From: an uncultured Opitutia bacterium | Lineage (GTDB): Bacteria; Verrucomicrobiota; Verrucomicrobiia; Opitutales; UBA953 | Length of the DNA stretch: 64,000 nucleotides | Assembly: GCA_903913915.1 (NCBI GenBank) | Contig: CAIWNE010000094.1 | Span: forward strand, 62,001 to 126,000 | Direction of reading: 5' to 3' | Part shown: piece after piece, positions 9,575-18,935 of the stretch | Layout: every line of letters starts with the position of its first letter | Position numbering within the stretch: the stretch's first letter is position 1 | Notes under the pieces: generated by a model | Databases searched by the model: none | The model's input: the letters and a program-made list of their open reading frames with translations, nothing else | Told to the model about the DNA's origin: nothing | Translations under genes and position numbers: made by a program

Positions 9575-10636
9575 TCACGCGTTCACGAGGCTGATCGAGC
9601 GGACTTCCTGGCACCCGCGCAGGAGCCTGATCTTCGCCAGCATCGCCCGCTCATGGAAGCGGATCTCCGACTTGATGACGGAGTTCTCGCATTGGACCAC
9701 GAGCTTGCCTCCTTCGAGCACGCGCAGCGGCGCGGAGCGCTTCGCCAGCTTGAGGGGCAGCAGCTCGAGCCAATGGGCGACGATGGCCGTCTCCGGCACG
9801 GGTTTGTCCAGCCGGAGCTTCTTGAAGGCATCCTGCACCGCATCGTCGATCGTCTTCATCGCTCGGTCCGTGGAGCGGCCGCGGTCTTCGGGCAGGCCCC
9901 GGAGATTCGCCAGGAGGTTCTGGACGGTCCGGGAGAACTTCCCCTTGAGCTTTCCTTCGGTCAGCAAGGCGCGGACCGCGAACGGCGTCTCGGAGATCTT
10001 CTCGTTGCGCAGGCATCGGTCGGGCGCATGGGCTCCGCCCACGACCACGCCGGTGGCTCCGGCGTCACGCGCACCCTCGCCATCCTCGGTCGGGCTGTCG
10101 CCGAAGTGGACCAGGCCTGAGATGGAGCCGCCGAGGGCCCTGGCGGCCTGACCGAACGCCTTGGGGTCAGGCTTCGTGTAGCCGGTTTCTTCGGACAGGA
10201 AGATGCCGTCGAGATGCTTGGTCAACCCGTGCCCATCGAGGACTTTGCGCATGCGGGCATCGGCATTCGAAAGTACGCCCACCTTGACGCCGAGGAAGCG
10301 GATGGCGGAGATGGCTTGCAAGGATCCCGGCGCCAGACGCCACGACTCGGGGCGTTCGAAGGCCAGCCAGCATTCCTTGAACACCGGATCGATCTTCGAC
10401 GCCGGCAAGGCCGGACCGAAGCAACGTTGCACGACTTCCTTCCAGAAGACCTCAGGCTTGGCGTTTTTCGGACCGCCCTTGAAGGCCAGAGGGAACGCCG
10501 CGTCCAGCACCGCCGCCTCGACTTCCACTCCGTGCTTCATCGCGCAGGCCGCATAAACCCCGCCCACCGAGGGATGGGGGAAAAGCAGGGTGCCTGCTAG
10601 GTCGAAGGTGACGGCTTGGACTCGGGCCATGGGCAA
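9575..10636 (-). CDS. HAD-superfamily hydrolase with C-terminal DciA/DUF721-like domain (apparent fusion)
   Basis: 353 aa, one ORF. HAD motif I VTFDLAGTLL, motif II VGVLSNAD, motif IV GLVHFGDSPTEDGEGARDAG. C-terminus KFSRTVQNLLANLRGLPEDRG...VPETAIVAHWLELLPLKLAKRSAPLRVLEGGKLVVQCENSVIKSEIRFHERAMLAKIRLLRGCQEVRSISLVNA is DUF721-like. Confidence 0.8.
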   Translation of the reverse strand: MPMARVQAVTFDLAGTLLFPHPSVGGVYAACAMKHGVEVEAAVLDAAFPLAFKGGPKNAKPEVFWKEVVQRCFGPALPASKIDPVFKECWLAFERPESWRLAPGSLQAISAIRFLGVKVGVLSNADARMRKVLDGHGLTKHLDGIFLSEETGYTKPDPKAFGQAARALGGSISGLVHFGDSPTEDGEGARDAGATGVVVGGAHAPDRCLRNEKISETPFAVRALLTEGKLKGKFSRTVQNLLANLRGLPEDRGRSTDRAMKTIDDAVQDAFKKLRLDKPVPETAIVAHWLELLPLKLAKRSAPLRVLEGGKLVVQCENSVIKSEIRFHERAMLAKIRLLRGCQEVRSISLVNA

Positions 10637-10652
10637 GGGAAGGGAGTGGTGC

Positions 10653-10667
10653 TGACCTCAAAGGTCA
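10653..10667. repeat. Perfect 6-3-6 inverted repeat TGACCT-CAA-AGGTCA upstream of the HAD-DciA ORF
   Basis: Read directly from gctgacctcaaaggtcaacc. Confidence 0.6.
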
Positions 10668-10773
10668 ACCTGTCCCCATCATGTCCCTGCTCATCCCGGT
10701 GCGAGGATGGGTAATCAACAAGTTATGCACCGTGATTCTCAGTCAGAGATTGCCGTGCCCGGCCAATGGATGG

Positions 10774-11688
10774 CTACTTTCTGGCCGCGATGCGCGCTTG
10801 GATCTCGGCGACCAGCCTGACCAGCTCAGGCATCCTGACTCCGGCCTCGATCCCGCGTCGCAGGGGTTCGCCCCAGATTCCTTCGACCTCGACCTCGCGT
10901 CCTTCGACGAAATCGATGAGACTGGAGGGTCGATACGGGCCCATGCCGGCCGTGACCACGAACTGTCGCTTGATGTGCGCATCTTCGAAGCCGTGACCGC
11001 GGGCTAGGGCGGCGGCTTGGACTTCCTTCATCAGCAGATAGGCGCGCTCGTTCAGCGCAGGGGCGGCCAGGATGAGGTCGGTCGTGATGCCGCCGCCCGC
11101 GATGGAGAGTCCGTTGAAGGGGATGTTCCAGCAGAGTTTCTTCCAGAGCACCGCCTCGAGGGAGGTCTCCGCCTGGCAGTCTACGCGGGCTCCGACGAAG
11201 GCAGCGACGCACGTCGTCACGGCGGGATTGATAGGCCCGGCGGCGGCGGCCATCCGTACGTATCCAGCCATTGTCGTGTCGATGACGGCCGGGGCCGTGC
11301 GGTTGATGCAGACGAAGCAGAGGCCTGCGACGATGCGCTCGGCCGGCAGCAGTCGAGCGAGGGCCTCGACATTCCCCATGCCGTTCTGGAGCGTCAGGAC
11401 CAGGCTCGCCGGGCCGAGCAGGGGAGCGACCAGTTCGGCCAGGGCATGGTTAGCCGTAGACTTGATGGTCACGACCACGAGGTCGCAACGGCCTATCTCA
11501 GCGGCGCAAGGAGCGGCCGAAGCGACGCGTACGACGCGTTCCTGGCCTTTGTTGCGGATGGTCAGGCCATTGCGGCGGATCAACTCGAAGTCGCTGCGAG
11601 CGAGGCAATGGACTTCATGTCCGGCTTCGGCGAGCAAGGCGGCGTACCACCCGCCGAGGGCGCCGGTCCCGACGATGGCAATCTTCAT
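10774..11688 (-). CDS. panE: 2-dehydropantoate 2-reductase (ketopantoate reductase)
   Basis: MKIAIVGTGALGGWYAALLAEAGHEVHCLARSDFELIRRNGLTI; LVVVTIKSTANHALAELVAPLLGPASLVLTLQNGMGN. ATG at 11688 overlaps the nadB stop. Confidence 0.93.
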   Translation of the reverse strand: MKIAIVGTGALGGWYAALLAEAGHEVHCLARSDFELIRRNGLTIRNKGQERVVRVASAAPCAAEIGRCDLVVVTIKSTANHALAELVAPLLGPASLVLTLQNGMGNVEALARLLPAERIVAGLCFVCINRTAPAVIDTTMAGYVRMAAAAGPINPAVTTCVAAFVGARVDCQAETSLEAVLWKKLCWNIPFNGLSIAGGGITTDLILAAPALNERAYLLMKEVQAAALARGHGFEDAHIKRQFVVTAGMGPYRPSSLIDFVEGREVEVEGIWGEPLRRGIEAGVRMPELVRLVAEIQARIAARK

Positions 11689-13295
11689 GGGCGACCTTTG
11701 GGGCGACGTACCGACGTATGGCGGGCTTCCGCCAGCTTGCTGGGGTAGTCCAGGGTGAAATGCAGGCCGCGGCTTTCGCGACGCTGGAGCGCGCAGTCGA
11801 TGATGAGTTCCGCCACCTGGATCAGGTTGCGCAGCTCGAGCAGGCGGGGTTCGACCCGGAAATTCCAGTAATATTCGCGGACCTCGTCCGACAGCGTCCC
11901 GATGCGCGTGCGGGCCCGCTGGAGGCGCTTCGTCGAGCGGACGATGCCGACATAGTCCCACATCGTGCGACGGAGTTCATCCCAGTTGTGCGTGAGCACG
12001 ACGCGCTCGTCAGGATCGCCGGCCGAGCCGTCGATCCACGCCGGCAAGACGCCCGCCGGTCTCCCGCCTCGCACGATTTCCTCATGGGCGGCCGTGGCTC
12101 CGTCATGCGCCATCACGACCGCTTCGAGCAAGGAGTTGGAGGCGAGCCGGTTGGCGCCATGCAGTCCGGTGCAGGCGACCTCGCCGACCGCGAAGAGGGC
12201 GGGAAGGGAGGTCTGGCCGCGGAGGTCCGTCGCGACGCCGCCGCAGAGGTAATGCGCCGCCGGGACGACCGGGACCGGTTCCTTGGTGAGGTCGAAGCCG
12301 GCCTTGCGGCAGGTTTCGAAGATATGCGGGAAGCGTTCCTGGAAATGTCCTTTGGCCACCTGCGTGGCGTCGAGCAGCACGTGCGGCACGCCGTCGCGTT
12401 TCATCACGGAGTCTATGGCCCGGGCGACGATGTCGCGCGGCGCCAGGTCGCCGAGCGGGTGGAAGTCCTTCATGAACGCGCGGTGCGAAAGGTCGCGGAG
12501 GATGGCGCCTTCGCCGCGGACGGCTTCGGAGATCAGGGCGCGGCCGCCGTCCGGAGCCTTGAGCGCGGTCGGATGGAACTGGACCATCTCCATGTCGCGG
12601 ACCTCGGCGCCGGCGCGATAGGCCATCGCGATGCCGTCGCCGGTGGCGATATCGGGGTTGGTCGTGAACTGGTAGACCTGTCCGGTGCCGCCGGTGGCGA
12701 GCACGACGACCGATGCCGACAGCGTGTCGACGCGACCGGCTTTGGTGTTCAAGACGTGCAGGCCGAGCACGCGATCATCCGGGGAGCCGACCGGACAGGC
12801 TCCGAGCTTGGCGCGCGTGATCAGGTCGATCGCCAGATGGTGCTCCATCATCACCACCTTGGGCGAGCTGGCGATGGCACGCAGCAAGGCGGACTCGATG
12901 GCGCGTCCGGTCATGTCGCGGGCATGAAGGATGCGACGCCTGGAGTGGCCGCCTTCGCGGCCGAGGTCCGGCCGACCGTCAGCTCCGTTCTCGAACTCGA
13001 CGCCCCAGGCGATGAGTTCCGCGACGCGGGCAGGTCCGGATTCGATGATATGCGTGACAGCATCCAGGTCGCAGAGGCCGTCGCCGGCCGTCAGGGTGTC
13101 CTTCACGTGGCTTTGGAAGTCGTCCGTCTTGTCCGTGACGCAGGCGATCCCGCCTTGGGCCCAGTTGGTGTTGGACTCGGAACTCGTCTTCTTCGTCACG
13201 ATGGCGACCGAATGACCGCGCTGGGCGAGGTTGAGCGCGAAACTCAGCCCGCCGATGCCGCTGCCGACGATGATTGCCTCGAAATGGGTCGCCAT
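11685..13295 (-). CDS. nadB: L-aspartate oxidase
   Basis: 536 aa; IIVGSGIGGLSFALNLAQRGHSVAIVTKK, NWAQGGIACV, LFAVGEVACTGLHGANRLASNSLLEAVV. Confidence 0.97.
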   Translation of the reverse strand: MATHFEAIIVGSGIGGLSFALNLAQRGHSVAIVTKKTSSESNTNWAQGGIACVTDKTDDFQSHVKDTLTAGDGLCDLDAVTHIIESGPARVAELIAWGVEFENGADGRPDLGREGGHSRRRILHARDMTGRAIESALLRAIASSPKVVMMEHHLAIDLITRAKLGACPVGSPDDRVLGLHVLNTKAGRVDTLSASVVVLATGGTGQVYQFTTNPDIATGDGIAMAYRAGAEVRDMEMVQFHPTALKAPDGGRALISEAVRGEGAILRDLSHRAFMKDFHPLGDLAPRDIVARAIDSVMKRDGVPHVLLDATQVAKGHFQERFPHIFETCRKAGFDLTKEPVPVVPAAHYLCGGVATDLRGQTSLPALFAVGEVACTGLHGANRLASNSLLEAVVMAHDGATAAHEEIVRGGRPAGVLPAWIDGSAGDPDERVVLTHNWDELRRTMWDYVGIVRSTKRLQRARTRIGTLSDEVREYYWNFRVEPRLLELRNLIQVAELIIDCALQRRESRGLHFTLDYPSKLAEARHTSVRRPKGRP

Positions 13296-13309
13296 TGAGG
13301 ATTAGAACG

Positions 13310-13364
13310 TAGGGGGTGGCAGGATGTGAACAAGCGGATTTGACGGGGACAGTCGCACCCCCTA
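13310..13364. promoter_or_regulatory. Divergent nadB / CNNM intergenic region with a 9-bp perfect inverted repeat TAGGGGGTG ... CACCCCCTA
   Basis: Arms at 13310-13318 and 13356-13364, 37-nt spacer, between divergently transcribed genes. Confidence 0.5.
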
Positions 13365-13377
13365 AACAGCCCTAAAA

Positions 13378-14694
13378 GTGGAAATACTTCTCATAGTCGC
13401 CTGCCTTTTGGTCACCGCGTTGTTCGTCCTGGCCGAGATGGCGCTTGTGTCGTCCAACCGTCGTCGTCTGGCCAAGATGGCTGAGAATGGCGACAAGGGC
13501 GCCGCCAAGGCCTTGGCGTTGCTGGCCGATCCTTCGAAGTTCCTGTCGACAGTGCAGGTCGGCATGACTTTCGGCGGCATCGTCGCCGCGATCTACGGCG
13601 GTCCGCCTCTGGCCCTGAAGCTGAAGCCCTGGCTGGACGACAGCCGCTGGGAGTTCGTCTCGGAGCACTCCAAGGTGATCTCCGAAGGCGTCCTGTCGTT
13701 CGTCATCGGGGCGCTGACCGTCATCTTCGCCGAGATCGTGCCCAAGCGCCTGGCGTTGGTCGAATCGGAGAAGATGGCCGCGGCCTTGGCCCGTCCGATG
13801 GCCCTCGTCGCCGGGCTCTCCTCGCCGTTGGTGAATTCCATGAGCTGGTGCGCCGACATCGTCATGCTCGCGTTCGGCCGGAAACGCGCGCCGGAAGACA
13901 CGATGTCCGAAGACGAGCTCCGCATGATGGTCGACCAAGGCATGGCCTCGGGCGTCCTGCATGCGGCCGAACATCGGATGGTCCACGGCGCGCTTTCGCT
14001 CGACCTGATCACGGCCGAGCAGCTGATGACGCCGAGCAACCGGGTGGTGTGGCTGAATCTCGACGACTCCGACGAGGTGAACTGGCGCAAGGTCGTGGCC
14101 TCGGGCCACACTTGGTTCCCGGTCTACCGCGGCTCCCCCGACCGTCCCCTTGGCGTCGTCTCGGTCAAGCGTCTGTGGGCCAATCTTTCGCTCGTGGGCA
14201 CGGCTTCCATCAAGGACCTGCTGACGGACTCGCCGACCGTTCCGCCCGCCTGCACCGGCACCCAGCTCCTTGAGAAGTTCCGCAAGGACAAGATCCATAT
14301 CGCCCTCGTCACGGACGAGTTCGGCCGCGTCCGCGGCGTCGTCTCGCTGAACGATGTCCTTGAATCCGTGGTCGGCGAACTCCCGAACGAAGGCTCGCCG
14401 ATCGCTCAGCCCAAGCCCGTCCGCCGCCGCGAAGACGGCAGCTGGCTCGTCGACGCCGTCGTCTCGCTCGACGATTTCCGCGAGGCCACCGGCATCGTCG
14501 GTCGTTTTCCCGGCGAAGGCTCAGGCAGGTTCACCGCCATCTCGGGTTTCATCATGCGCACGCTCGGCCGCATCCCCGCGGAAGGCGACCGGGTCGAAGC
14601 CCTCGGACATATCTTCGAGGTCGTCGACATGGACGGACATCGCCTGGACAAGATCCTGGTGATGCCTAAGGCCGCTCCGCCTGCCCTCGCTTAA
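13378..14694 (+). CDS. CNNM/HlyC-CorC family transporter with CBS domains (hemolysin family protein)
   Basis: 438 aa; [45 protein letters not shown]21-like membrane domain, CBS region, C-terminal CorC_HlyC region. GTG start. Confidence 0.93.
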   Translation: MEILLIVACLLVTALFVLAEMALVSSNRRRLAKMAENGDKGAAKALALLADPSKFLSTVQVGMTFGGIVAAIYGGPPLALKLKPWLDDSRWEFVSEHSKVISEGVLSFVIGALTVIFAEIVPKRLALVESEKMAAALARPMALVAGLSSPLVNSMSWCADIVMLAFGRKRAPEDTMSEDELRMMVDQGMASGVLHAAEHRMVHGALSLDLITAEQLMTPSNRVVWLNLDDSDEVNWRKVVASGHTWFPVYRGSPDRPLGVVSVKRLWANLSLVGTASIKDLLTDSPTVPPACTGTQLLEKFRKDKIHIALVTDEFGRVRGVVSLNDVLESVVGELPNEGSPIAQPKPVRRREDGSWLVDAVVSLDDFREATGIVGRFPGEGSGRFTAISGFIMRTLGRIPAEGDRVEALGHIFEVVDMDGHRLDKILVMPKAAPPALA

Positions 14695-15449
14695 AGCCTT
14701 ACCGGCAGGCCGGCGGCGCGCAGGTGCTCCTTGGCCTGGCGGACAGTGTAGGTTCCGAAGTGGAAGATGCTGGCGGCGAGCACGGCGCTGGCGCCGCCTT
14801 GCTTCAGGACGTCGGCCATGTGGTCGAGGTTGCCGGCGCCGCCGGAGGCGATGACGGGGACTTCGACGGCCGAGGAGACGGCGAGGTTGAGGGGGATGTC
14901 GTAGCCGGCCGCGGTGCCGTCGCGGTCCATGCTGGTCAGCAGGATTTCGCCGGCGCCGAGGGAGTGTGCCTTGCGGGCCCATTCGACGGCGTCGAGGCCG
15001 GTCGGATGGCGTCCGCCGTGGGTGAAGACTTCCCATTTGCCCGGGCCGACGTTCTTGGCGTCGATCGCGACCACGATGCACTGGCTGCCGAACTTGCGGG
15101 CCGACTCGAGCACGAGGTTCGGATCCTTGATCGCGGAAGTGTTGAGCGAGACCTTGTCGGCGCCCGCGTTGAGCATGGTGCGGATGTCTTCGACGGACCG
15201 GAGGCCTCCGCCGACGGTGAGAGGCATGAAGACCTGGTCGGCGGTCCGTTCGACGACGTCTACCATCGTCCGGCGTTCGTCGCTGGAGGCGGTGATGTCC
15301 AGGAAGACGAGTTCGTCGGCGCCTTGCTTCTCATAGGCGGCGGCGACGGCCACCGGATCGCCGGCATCACGCAGTTCCTCGAACTTGATGCCCTTGACGA
15401 CGCGACCTCCATGGACGTCGAGGCAAGGTATGATGCGGACGGAAAGCAT
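14691..15449 (-). CDS. hisF: Imidazole glycerol phosphate synthase subunit HisF
   Basis: 252 aa; [55 protein letters not shown]. Confidence 0.97.
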   Translation of the reverse strand: MLSVRIIPCLDVHGGRVVKGIKFEELRDAGDPVAVAAAYEKQGADELVFLDITASSDERRTMVDVVERTADQVFMPLTVGGGLRSVEDIRTMLNAGADKVSLNTSAIKDPNLVLESARKFGSQCIVVAIDAKNVGPGKWEVFTHGGRHPTGLDAVEWARKAHSLGAGEILLTSMDRDGTAAGYDIPLNLAVSSAVEVPVIASGGAGNLDHMADVLKQGGASAVLAASIFHFGTYTVRQAKEHLRAAGLPVRL

Positions 15450-15497
15450 GGGCGGACCTCAGGGGTAGCGGCGGCGGGGGTGGAGGTTAAGCCTAAA

Positions 15498-15935
15498 TTA
15501 CTCGAGGACCACCGTGACCGGCCCGTCGTTGACGAGTTCGACGCGCATGTCCGCGCCAAAGACGCCGGTCGGAACCGGCTTGCCCTGCAGCCGTATCATT
15601 TCCGCGACGAACAGGTCGAAGAGCGGCTTGGCTGCCTCGGGCTTGGCGGCCCCGTTGAACGACGGTCGGTTGCCCTTGGAGAAGTCGGCCAACAGGGTGA
15701 ACTGGCTTACGGCCAGGGCTTGTCCGCCGGAGTCATGCAGGTTCACGCCCATCTTGCCTTGTGCGTCGGACATGAGACGGGACTTGGAGACATCCGAGGC
15801 GAGCCGCCGGACCGTTGCCTCGTCGTCGCCTGCGGCGAGGCCGACGAGCAGAAGATAGCCTCGTCCGATCTCGCCGGTGGTGACGCCGTCGACGCTCACC
15901 GAGGCGGAGAGGACGCGCTGTAAGACGACCTTCAT
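15498..15935 (-). CDS. dtd: D-aminoacyl-tRNA deacylase
   Basis: 145 aa; MKVVLQRVLSASVSVDG, SQFTLLADFSKGNRPSF, TGVFGADMRVELVNDGPVTVVLE. Confidence 0.96.
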   Translation of the reverse strand: MKVVLQRVLSASVSVDGVTTGEIGRGYLLLVGLAAGDDEATVRRLASDVSKSRLMSDAQGKMGVNLHDSGGQALAVSQFTLLADFSKGNRPSFNGAAKPEAAKPLFDLFVAEMIRLQGKPVPTGVFGADMRVELVNDGPVTVVLE

Positions 15936-15937
15936 CT

Positions 15938-17278
15938 TCAGATCAGCGCTTCGAGGATCGTGCGTAGCTTCATTTCCGTCTCGGTCGACTCCGCGTCCGG
16001 ATCGGAACCTGCCACGATGCCGGCGCCGGCGAATGCCCTGGCTTCGGAGCCTTTGAGACGCGCGCAGCGCAAGGCCACGAACAGCTTGCCGGTGGACCCG
16101 TCGGAGCTCACCCAGCCGACCGCCCCCGTGTAAAGTCCGCGTTGATGGGGCTCGAAGCCGGGGATGAAGGGAAGGGCGAGCGCCCGAGGCTTGCCGCCGA
16201 CGGCCGGCGTCGGATGGAGTTCGCCCGCGACCTCGAGGAAGCGCCGGTCAGCCGGCATCGTGCCTTCGATCGGGGTACGCAGGTGCATCACGTTGCCGAG
16301 GCGCAGCAGTTCGGCGTTGCGAGACGTCGCGGCCAGGACGCCGACCATGCGGAGGCGGCGGAGGATCGAGGCGGTCACGGCGCTGTGTTCGCGGAGGTCC
16401 TTTTCGCTGGTCAGGAGCGCCTCGGCCAGGCTGGCGTCTTCCGAGGCCGATTCGCCGCGTCGAGTGGTTCCTGCCACTGATTCGGACCGGACGGAGCCGT
16501 CGAAGAGGGAGAGCAAGGTCTCAGGGGTGGAACCGACGAGAGCTCCGTCGGTCTCGTCGACGAGGAAAGTGTGGCATTGCGGATTGCCTCGGCGGAGGCG
16601 ATGCAGCGTCGCGTAGATGCTGAAAGGTTCGGATCGCCGCCAGTCGAAGGCCCGGGAGAGCACGATCTTCTCGAAGGAGCCTTCCTTGATCAGTTCGGTG
16701 GCGCGGAGCACCGCGGACGGGAACCAGGCGCCGCCGACCTCCGAAAGGACGGTCGGGACGGGCGCGCGCGGGGGCGGAGGGGTCGAGCGGTAGCTGAACT
16801 TGCGGAAGCTTTCCGCCCTGATGGCCAGGCGGGCCGCGCAACCCGGGGCGGCGGGCTCGACCAAGGATACGATAGTCAGGCCATCTTCGCTGATGACCTG
16901 CCAGCTGGGCAGGAAGAGCTTCGCCTCGGCGCCTTCGTTGTCCGTGCCGGGATAGAACGGGAAGGTGGCGATGATGCGCGGACGGGCGCCGACGCAGGTC
17001 AGCGTGGCATCGGTGTCGCGCAACCAGCGGTCGGCGTCGTTGAATCTGTTCTCGCCTCGTCCGGACCACTGATGGAGCGGCGACCCCGCGGCGTGGGAAC
17101 GCTTCCTCGACGGATTCTCGAAGTAGCCGCGAGGCGCTGGCTCATTCAGGGTTTCCAGGACGGCGAGCGGATCGAGTTCCGGGACCGGAAAAGTGTAACT
17201 GACGAAACCTTCGCCGCCGGCTCGTTTCTCGGCGTCCGCCAGCTGGGCGGCCTCATCGATCGTCTTGACGGAGTCCAC
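15938..17278 (-). CDS. menF: Isochorismate synthase (chorismate-binding family)
   Basis: 446 aa; KIVLSRAFDWRR, TFLVDETDGALVGSTPETLL, AGTTRRG, GELHPTPAVGGKPR, YTGAVGW. Confidence 0.85.
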   Translation of the reverse strand: MDSVKTIDEAAQLADAEKRAGGEGFVSYTFPVPELDPLAVLETLNEPAPRGYFENPSRKRSHAAGSPLHQWSGRGENRFNDADRWLRDTDATLTCVGARPRIIATFPFYPGTDNEGAEAKLFLPSWQVISEDGLTIVSLVEPAAPGCAARLAIRAESFRKFSYRSTPPPPRAPVPTVLSEVGGAWFPSAVLRATELIKEGSFEKIVLSRAFDWRRSEPFSIYATLHRLRRGNPQCHTFLVDETDGALVGSTPETLLSLFDGSVRSESVAGTTRRGESASEDASLAEALLTSEKDLREHSAVTASILRRLRMVGVLAATSRNAELLRLGNVMHLRTPIEGTMPADRRFLEVAGELHPTPAVGGKPRALALPFIPGFEPHQRGLYTGAVGWVSSDGSTGKLFVALRCARLKGSEARAFAGAGIVAGSDPDAESTETEMKLRTILEALI

Positions 17279-17314
17279 GGCGGTGAAGGTAAGGTCTCCG
17301 CGCTATTTGTCCAA

Positions 17315-18856
17315 TCAGGCCGAAGGAGTTTCTGCGGAAGCCTCGACCGGCGGGAAAAGGATGCACTTTTCGGCCACCTTGGAACCGGTGCAGACGTCAG
17401 ACCAGGCGAGCTGGCCCTCGAAGGAGGTCGCGACGGGGCGGCCGATGTTGGTCAGCAGCTTGTCGCAGGTGGCCGGCATCACGGGGGTCAGCAACGTCCC
17501 GACGAGGCGGAGGCCTTCGGCCACGTGCGCGAGACAGGAATCCAGCCGGGCGCGGTCGGCGGGATCGGCGGACTTCGCCAGTTTCCATGGCGCACGGGCT
17601 TCGATGTAGGCGTTCATCGCGCTGATGAAGACCCAGAGGGCTTCGAGGGCGTGGCTGACCTGATAGTCGGCGAAGGCCTCGGCGTACTTCTTGGCCGAAA
17701 CATCCCAGAGCTGCCGCAGGTTCTTCTCCAGGTCCTCGTCGGCCGAGGCGGCCGGAATCGCGCCGGCATAGTTGCGTCCCACCATGTTGAGCAGCCGGTT
17801 GACGAGGTTGCCGAGATTGTTCCCGAGGTCGGCCTTATAGCGGTTCTCGAAGGTGAGCGTCGAGAAGTCGGCGTCCTGTCCGACGACCATCTCCCGGCAA
17901 AGGTAGAAACGGAACGCGTCGGCGCCATGCGTCGAGGCGTAGCCGAGGGTGTTCGTCGCGTTGCCGGAACTCTTGGAGGCTTTCTGGTTGTTGACGGTCC
18001 ACCAGCCGTGGACGAGCAGCTGCCGCGGCGGCTCGATGCCCATCGCCTTGAGCATGCAAGGCCAGTAGACGGCGTGGGGTGGCGAAAGGATGTCCTTGCC
18101 GATGACGTGGACGTCGGCCGGCCAGAAGCCCTTTTCGGCGACGGCGGAGTAGTAGTTCGTCAGGGCGTCGAACCAGACGTAGGTGACGAACGACGTGTCG
18201 AAGGGAAGTTCGATGCCCCAGGTCAGGCGCGATTTCGGGCGCGAGATGCAGAGGTCGTTCATCGGTTCCTTCAGGAATTCGAGGACCTGGTTCTGCCGGA
18301 AGCGGGGAGTGATGAAATCCGGATGGGACTTGATGTGCTCGACGAGCCAGGGCTGGAACTGGGTGAGCTTGAAATAATAGTTCTCCTCCGTCGTCTGCGT
18401 GACTTCGCCGTAGATCTCCGGCCAGGAGCCGTCGGGGGCGCGGTCCTTGTCCGTGAGGAACTGTTCCTGCCGCGTCGAATACCAGTCGGTCTTCTGGCCT
18501 TTGTAGATCAGGCCTTGGTCGAAGAGTTTCTGGAGGAACTGTTGCACGACCTTCTTGTGCCGTGGTTCGGTGGTACGGATGTAGTCGTCGTTCGAGATGT
18601 TCAGGTCGCCGAGCATCCCTTTGAAGACGGCGGCGATCTCGTCGACGAGGACCTGGGGCTCGACGCCGCGCTTCAGGGCGGTCTGCTGGACCTTCTGCCC
18701 ATGTTCATCGAGTCCGGTCAGGAAGTGCACCTGGCGCCCGCCCATGCGCATGTGGCGCGAGATCACGTCGGAGAGGACTTTCTCGTAGGCGTGGCCGAGG
18801 TGCGGCGAGCCGTTGGCGTAGTCGATGGCCGTGGTGATGTAGAACGGACTGGGCAT
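17315..18856 (-). CDS. metG: Methionyl-tRNA synthetase (form without C-terminal EMAP-like domain)
   Basis: 513 aa; FYITTAIDYANGSPHLGHAYEKVLSDVISRH; KSSGNATN variant of the KMSKS loop. Confidence 0.95.
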   Translation of the reverse strand: MPSPFYITTAIDYANGSPHLGHAYEKVLSDVISRHMRMGGRQVHFLTGLDEHGQKVQQTALKRGVEPQVLVDEIAAVFKGMLGDLNISNDDYIRTTEPRHKKVVQQFLQKLFDQGLIYKGQKTDWYSTRQEQFLTDKDRAPDGSWPEIYGEVTQTTEENYYFKLTQFQPWLVEHIKSHPDFITPRFRQNQVLEFLKEPMNDLCISRPKSRLTWGIELPFDTSFVTYVWFDALTNYYSAVAEKGFWPADVHVIGKDILSPPHAVYWPCMLKAMGIEPPRQLLVHGWWTVNNQKASKSSGNATNTLGYASTHGADAFRFYLCREMVVGQDADFSTLTFENRYKADLGNNLGNLVNRLLNMVGRNYAGAIPAASADEDLEKNLRQLWDVSAKKYAEAFADYQVSHALEALWVFISAMNAYIEARAPWKLAKSADPADRARLDSCLAHVAEGLRLVGTLLTPVMPATCDKLLTNIGRPVATSFEGQLAWSDVCTGSKVAEKCILFPPVEASAETPSA

Positions 18857-18935
18857 GAAAGTATTACCCTAGGGAGATAGGGGATACGAAGCCCTCAGGA
18901 CAACCCCGAAGGCGGGTGCCGGCGGGAAAGCGGCC

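Noticed and set aside
11718-13298. 526-aa plus-strand ORF
   Set aside because: Antisense to a convincing nadB; no domain.
16571-18880. 769-aa plus-strand ORF
   Set aside because: Antisense to menF-like and metG; no recognisable motifs.
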